Shown in pieces: positions 59,401 to 64,000 of a stretch of 64,000 nucleotides of DNA. The notes under the pieces were generated by a model. It was not told the origin of the DNA. It ran no database searches and saw nothing but the letters and a program-made list of their open reading frames with translations. A program made the position numbers and the translations under genes. The first letter of the stretch is position 1. Each line of letters begins with the position of its first letter. The DNA comes from Halictus rubicundus (taxonomy: Eukaryota; Arthropoda; Insecta; Hymenoptera; Halictidae): NCBI RefSeq assembly GCF_050948215.1, contig NC_135155.1, forward strand, positions 13,038,001 through 13,102,000, given 5' to 3'.

Positions 59401-62261
59401 GAGTCGAATAGCAGTCACAGGAGTATTCAGCTGTCCGAGGAGGAGACGTCTTCTACAACAACTGAAAGTTCTATTCAGGATGACCCGCCGCCGTGCAAGG
59501 TACACATAAATTCTCATAGATTTAAAAAAAAAGTGAAATTTTGGCGGAACTTTCGAATTTTTCTCGCAAACATTTTTTTAATACAAAATGAAGCTGTTTG
59601 CAAATTGTAGCCCAATTGGGTTAGACCGGTTTTCGATAATGTAGCCTTTTAATCTTGTTTTATGAAATACACATCAAGAAAGTTTCAGGTCAAATATCAC
59701 ATGAATAGAGTGATAACTTTCAATGTTATACTGTTCTACAAGACACATTGCTCGTTGGAAGATTTTTCCTATGGCGGAGAGGTCTATATTAAACTTTTCT
59801 TTATTACAGAACTTTGATCAGCCATGTGGAAAGTCTGAGAAGCTGCAAAGAAAGCCGGTGACCAAGAAGACTAAGCCGCAATCGATCACGCCTGTGCCAT
59901 GTGTAGACTATAGGGATAATTACGAAGGAGACTGCGACGACGACGAGTATGACAAAGAGAGGCATAACAATCCGAATAGGTGGAAAACGAGCACGACAAG
60001 ATCAACTATAAAGCATCATATCCACTCGTCCCGTACCGTTGAGTCGTCGTGCAAGCTGCCTCGACAGAACAAGAATCCCCCGAGGAAAGACAAAGGATCT
60101 CAGAAGCGGCGTGGAATGGACAAAACGCATGCGAAAGGTGTCCTATCCTCCATGTTTTTCCTGTGACAATGCGGTTCTTCTCTATCATTTTCAATTTTTA
60201 AAAAATCTACTCTAACAAGAAGTAGTCAAATTTACACATTTTTGGAATTTTTTCTGATTGAACCATGAAAGCTATGTGAATGATTCTCGTGTAGAACGAT
60301 TCTACAGTCTCTCCTAGATATTAAAACTGTTTTTTGAAACATCGTAAACATTTAAACGTGTTTAAAACATATTTAAAGCAATTGTGTTTACGAGGGTGGT
60401 TCAAGAATTACAGCAAGAGGATTGAAGATTAATTTGCGAATTTAATTTTGCAGCAACATCGTTAAACGGAAGCACTAGCCAAAGAGAAGACTCATCGCGA
60501 TCGTTGGGTGCGGTGTCAGCTCCATTACCCCCGCCTCCGTCCTGTTGGGGTGAAAATCGAGCGAAATTCAGCGACGTCGTGGCCAGGAGTCCAGAGAGCA
60601 TCTCCCCGTTCTCGAGCTTGAACAAGCTACACAAACCGCAGACGACCACGCATACCCTGTCGACAGTCTTCAGCAACGATACCAAAGATATAGATTATAC
60701 TAAACAACAGTCCAGTCAGGAGTTGATGCACGCCACGAACAACTACAGAATGTTGTCGAGCTCCCCACCTCTCCGTGTTCAGTCTATTGAGGAAAAGCCA
60801 CTTAGTCAGGACCCCCTGAAGATGCAGAACACCTTGCAGCATTCGAATAATAGTTACTTCATGAACGCCTTCACTGAACCGCCGGTAAATCACAATCATC
60901 TAACTTTAATCTAAACATTTACTTGGAATTTCTGTTAATTACACTGATCAACATCAAATCATTACTTTTTAATGTACGATCGCAAAGATTCACCCATGAA
61001 GAATTAGTCAACAAATTTATTTCTTTGGGTATATATTATTTAAAAAATTACTAAAAATTTGAATAGACACGTTTTTGATATTTTTATGAAGTGATGTAAA
61101 ATGTTCACTTTTAGCGTTCCCCTAAACCTAATGTTAAATGGGAGTTTTCAAATTTTTTCTGGCTTATGGATCAGGCGTTTCAAAGTCTATTCTCAATAAG
61201 AAGGAATAAATAAATGAGATTCAGCATGAAGGTTTATAGTGCAAAACGTCCATTTGAACATATTAGAGTCTAGAAAATACAGTTGACTGTCTGATGTATT
61301 CAACTTTGCGTCTTTACATTTCAGTTTGAACGAGAACTGGTGCCGTACGATGATCTTCCAGAGACGGACGAGCCCTTAATGGAACTGGAGAGCCCCGAAG
61401 AGGACACCCGATGTCAGTTATGGGAGGACAGTAGTCCTGTATACAATAATTTATTGTCGGATAACACGAGCGGGTTTTATACGGAATCTTCAAGGTCGCC
61501 TGAGAAGCCATCTTCGATGCTGGCGGATACGTTAAGGGGTAAGAAACTAACTTAACTGTTGAAATTAAGTATTGTTCTGTATTTATAATGTTTTTATTGG
61601 GTTTGCAGATAATTGGATGTCAGTCGAAGCAAATTGGGAACCGTTGTACACACGGGCAGCAGTTGGGGAAGAAAGAAGTTGTGTTTGGGGGTTGAACACA
61701 GGTGGTGTTTGGGCTGCGGGTCCATGGGGGGCTGCTACCCCACCTGTAAATTCACAATTGTCCTCTTTACCGACCGAACCGGACACACAGGTAAGAAAAA
61801 GATTACTTCATGCTATGTATAATGGCCGACCCTTTTAAAACAATTAACCACCTTCCTAAAAACTTAACCCAAGCCTATAACTTTGGTCAGTTGTATATTT
61901 GATTAAATTATTTGTATTATTTCAACCCAATCGGGTTTGACCGATTTTCGAAAATTTCGCTAATAGTATTTGCTTTTAATTATACTTAATACTTACAAAC
62001 ACTTATTTTTATGCATACGGCTCATTATATGGAGCTAATTATAAAAATAATAAATAAATTTTATGTATTATGTATTCTTTCAAGATGAAATTAAAAATCT
62101 GTTTTATCGACTTTTGACGTGCTTGGCTATCAAAGAACATGTTTAATGAATTAATTGAATTGTGATTGCAGGAAAGGTCGGGTTTCGACCCGTTTCGTTC
62201 TCTTAGTACAATATGGACACCGTCATCCACCGAAACATGGAAAAAGAAGCACGAAGACTAA
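50422..62261 (+). CDS. TMEM131: TMEM131 homologue, type I membrane protein of collagen secretion
   Basis: Exons: 50422-50515, 51428-51492, 51568-51596, 52015-52098, 52177-52300, 52762-52875, 52954-53076, 53150-53313, 53504-53690, 53768-53876, 54413-54672, 54757-55173, 55413-55601, 55670-55898, 56488-56869, 57065 to about 57215, 57449-57664, 57783-57922, 58253-59499, 59810-60137, 60454-60884, 61325-61538, 61609-61790 and 62172-62261. The total is about 1,850 residues, close to human TMEM131. The family binds procollagen through luminal PapD-like domains and TRAPPC8 through its tail. Marks are a signal peptide (LYCLLLLTFLELTSQ), VIPSLGNTTFNVVF, SSPYRLRPVVGVKLPLN, WEIPPYQTKPIIR, RNNMTILEVLRVMGQGAN and EGYGFRVLNC, then one transmembrane helix (AAMCLSSILLICILSISFL, near residue 1160) and a long polar tail. 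The donor of the exon starting at 57065 is unresolved; the next exon requires phase 2. MITEs lie in two introns. Confidence 0.92.
52393..52567 (-). mobile_element. MITE family A, copy 9, in a TMEM131 intron
   Basis: Reverse orientation: the family left end (GACTGCAGGTTTTCATGCAA on the minus strand) lies at the right edge. TA flanks both ends (52391-52392 and 52568-52569). It is 175 bp with no coding capacity. Confidence 0.75.
53895..54036. mobile_element. Inverted-repeat element E with TACAGGGTGGC ends, in a TMEM131 intron
   Basis: The left end ATACAGGGTGGCCTGTAAATT pairs with the right end TTACAGCCACCCTGTAT. It is about 142 bp, bordered by TA-rich sequence. The CAGGGTG/CACCCTG ends are typical of small insect DNA transposon derivatives. 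A dispersed-repeat B copy follows (to about 54260, minus). Confidence 0.75.
54195..54260 (-). repeat. Dispersed repeat B, minus-strand copy
   Basis: The reverse complement reads GAGGAATTATTCAACATATT, then GAGTATATATTATAAAAATGGC, matching 47229-47305. Confidence 0.55.
56252..56417 (+). mobile_element. MITE family A, copy 10, in a TMEM131 intron
   Basis: Begins GACTGCGGATCTTTATGAAA and ends CTAAATGCATAGAATCCGCAGTT, flanked by TA at 56250-56251 and 56418-56419. It is 166 bp and ends about 70 bases before the exon at 56488. Confidence 0.8.
60998..61071 (+). repeat. Dispersed repeat B, third long copy
   Basis: Resembles 47229-47305 (ACAAATTTATTTCTTTGGGT, then ATATATTATTTAAAAAATTA). It lies in the TMEM131 intron before the exon at 61325. 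Confidence 0.55.
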
Positions 62262-63640
62262 ACCTGTTCCCAAAATTCCCGATATTATACCTTGTGATAT
62301 CGTAGACTTGGTTGAACGAAATTTTTCTTTTCGAATACGAGAAGTAAATGACGTAATTTATTAGCGACACAATTTTGTGATTTGACAACGCTTAAAGAGG
62401 GAAAACTGCTGGGTTTTTTCGTTGTTCTTCAATGTTTCTTGCAGATTTGTGATATTTTTGTGAATAGTACCTCGCATAATAACACCGAATAATTTGTTTT
62501 CGGTCAAAATTGACTTTTGTAACTTGTTGAAGAATCATCCACGTGTTGCGACATTGTTAATCTGTGTTATTAATTGAGGCTTGAAACAATGTGATACATT
62601 GAAATTTTTTCTGTTGACCTGGGGAAATCGCACATTTAACGTTCTCTTTTCTTTTCTTTCTGTTTCTCGTGGCTTCAAGTTTGAACACGATGCACCCGGG
62701 GGGGGGGGGGACACGCATGCCCGAAATCAAAGTGAGATTCTTTATTCGCAGCAATTGAAGCACAGATTAATCCGGAGGGCGAAAAATAAGGTATCTGATT
62801 TCTGGAATTTAATGCCTTTCGGTTGTCTACCGTCTTCGTTTCTCGTCGTACTTTCTACACAAAACGTATATTAAAAAAAAGAAATGGTGATCACAATACT
62901 CAGAGAACGTTGGTCTTGGTGTTACACAAAAAAAGAAGTAATAATTAAGTTACTTGGAACGAGTGAGAACTGTGATTTTTATAGTCTTGACTTGTAGAAA
63001 TTTCTTCGGTAAGTTTCCAAAATATTTTACAAAGTTGTGATGTATACAAAACGAAATAAAAATGTGTACCTACACTTCAAGACTGGTAATTGCTGTGTTT
63101 TAATCGTGTGTTGTCTGAATTTTACACAACATTCATCTTACGCACTATTTAAAAAAAGAGTGAAATCTTACACAACCAGTCATTTTGTTATAAATATATA
63201 TTCCTATGAATTTACACACAATTTCCAAAGATTAAGTTCAATTACAATATTCCATGGCACAAAGAATACAATATATTACAATCGTGATTTAAACTTACTT
63301 TAACAGTACAAAGTATAGAAATCTTATCACGTAGAAGTACAAAATCGGATTTGTATAAAACACATAGAAAAGTTCTCTGTAACAAATTATAAAATTGTCT
63401 GTCTGCATCCAGGTTTCGTTGTGGCGTTCATAACACGTGATTTGGTCTGTTGTAATCGTTGGAGCAGCAACTGTAATCGTAACCAACATTAGCATAACGA
63501 CTTTTGCTTAATTTCGAATTTCAAATATTTTCGGGAATACCGAATATTCTCGGGAATAATCCCAAAAATTTTCGAAAACCCAATCCCGAGTACAATTCCC
63601 GACCCGACATTTTCAGGTGTTCGCACACATTTATTAATTT
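62262..63640. other. Convergent 3' region of TMEM131 and the CFAP97-like gene
   Basis: No exon was recognised. It contains a G-run at about 62698-62710, a candidate TMEM131 poly(A) hexamer at 63055-63060 (about 790 bases past the stop) and a short array of CGGGAAT/ATTCCCG motifs (63520-63610) next to the CFAP97-like stop codon. Confidence 0.5.
63520..63610. repeat. Clustered CGGGAAT / ATTCCCG palindromic motifs
   Basis: About six motifs such as TTCGGGAATACC, CTCGGGAATAATCCC, AATCCCGAG and AATTCCCGACCCG in 90 bases give partial dyad symmetry. Confidence 0.5.
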
Positions 63641-64000
63641 CTAATTTCTTCTTCTAGGTAAACGTACTATATTTTCGCTTTCAATTTTTCTCTGCAACTT
63701 CTTCCTATTAATCGCAGAGCTGCTTTGTCTAGTTTGTGGCACATTTTCATGAAGTATCTTTTCTTTCGGTTTCTGCTGAGCCATGATCTTCCTCAGAAGA
63801 AGCTGATTCTCCCACTCGATCTTCCTGAGCTCCTCATCTGTGAAACTCATGTTCTTCCTTCTGCATTTGACCGATTTCAGTATGGTGGACCTATCATCTG
63901 ACATTGAGCTACTGGAACAAAGTGAATTTACATTTTCACTGGCCCTTTTTGGGCTCTCGCATTTTTCTTCATTATCTTTCTTCTCGCGCTCATGCTCGGC
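63641..64000 (-). CDS. CFAP97 / hemingway-like protein, 3' exon, cut by the window edge
   Basis: An open frame of 120 codons including the stop continues past 64000. The visible residues include the core of the CFAP97 (KIAA1430) homology region: CRRKNMSFTDEELRKIEWEN, followed by QLLLRKIMAQQ, a basic region and the end IVRLPRRRN. In this family the motif is RKN-x-SF-(S/T)-x-EE-(V/L)-R-x-I-(D/E)-x-EN-x-x-LL. The fly member hemingway is needed for sperm flagella and sensory cilia. A methionine 33 codons in is not taken as the start, because the frame stays open and protein-like (CESPKRASENVNSLCSSSS) up to the edge. It converges with TMEM131. Confidence 0.85.
   Translation of the reverse strand, partial: AEHEREKKDNEEKCESPKRASENVNSLCSSSSMSDDRSTILKSVKCRRKNMSFTDEELRKIEWENQLLLRKIMAQQKPKEKILHENVPQTRQSSSAINRKKLQRKIESENIVRLPRRRN

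Noticed and set aside
58810..59517. 235-codon minus-strand ORF
   Set aside because: It is the antisense shadow of the large TMEM131 cytoplasmic-tail exon (58253-59499), which has clear family support.

Overview
The window is nuclear DNA from an insect. It is AT-rich, with short exons split by GT-AG introns, and every confidently identified gene is an animal protein family. The pair of mitochondrial-clan P450s (CYP301A1-like and CYP301B1-like), the HPS5 homologue and the gene spacing suggest Hymenoptera (bee, wasp or ant). That order-level call is an inference; no rRNA, tRNA or organelle marker was found to fix it.

Layout: 1-7106 is repeat-bearing non-coding DNA. Then come HPS5 (minus, 7107-10714), an unrecognised two-exon basic protein (minus, 11624-13353), repeat-rich spacer, and a large unrecognised disordered protein built from about ten 36-residue repeats (minus, 17027-21457). 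A 178-bp satellite and GC-rich non-coding islands precede CYP301A1 (plus, 25380-29799). It converges on CYP301B1-like (minus, 30430-42344), whose introns are long. After 3.2 kb of spacer come RBM28/Nop4 (minus, 45577-49278) and, divergently, TMEM131 (plus, 50422-62261). The window ends in the 3' exon of a CFAP97/hemingway-like gene (minus, running off the right edge).

These genes do not form one pathway. They cover lysosome-related organelle biogenesis (HPS5), mitochondrial oxidation probably linked to cuticle or steroid physiology (two CYP301s), 60S ribosome assembly (RBM28), collagen secretion (TMEM131) and flagellum assembly (CFAP97). The CYP301 genes are related to each other: eight of nine coding introns sit at the same place and phase, so they look like an inverted duplicate pair.

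The non-coding DNA holds a family of 130-550 bp MITE-like elements (at least ten copies plus fragments), several other inverted-repeat elements, and many tandem repeats. One MITE appears to supply the last 44 codons of RBM28. Exon coordinates were assembled by hand from splice signals, reading phase and family similarity. Phases close exactly for all multi-exon genes except one TMEM131 junction near 57.2-57.45 kb.
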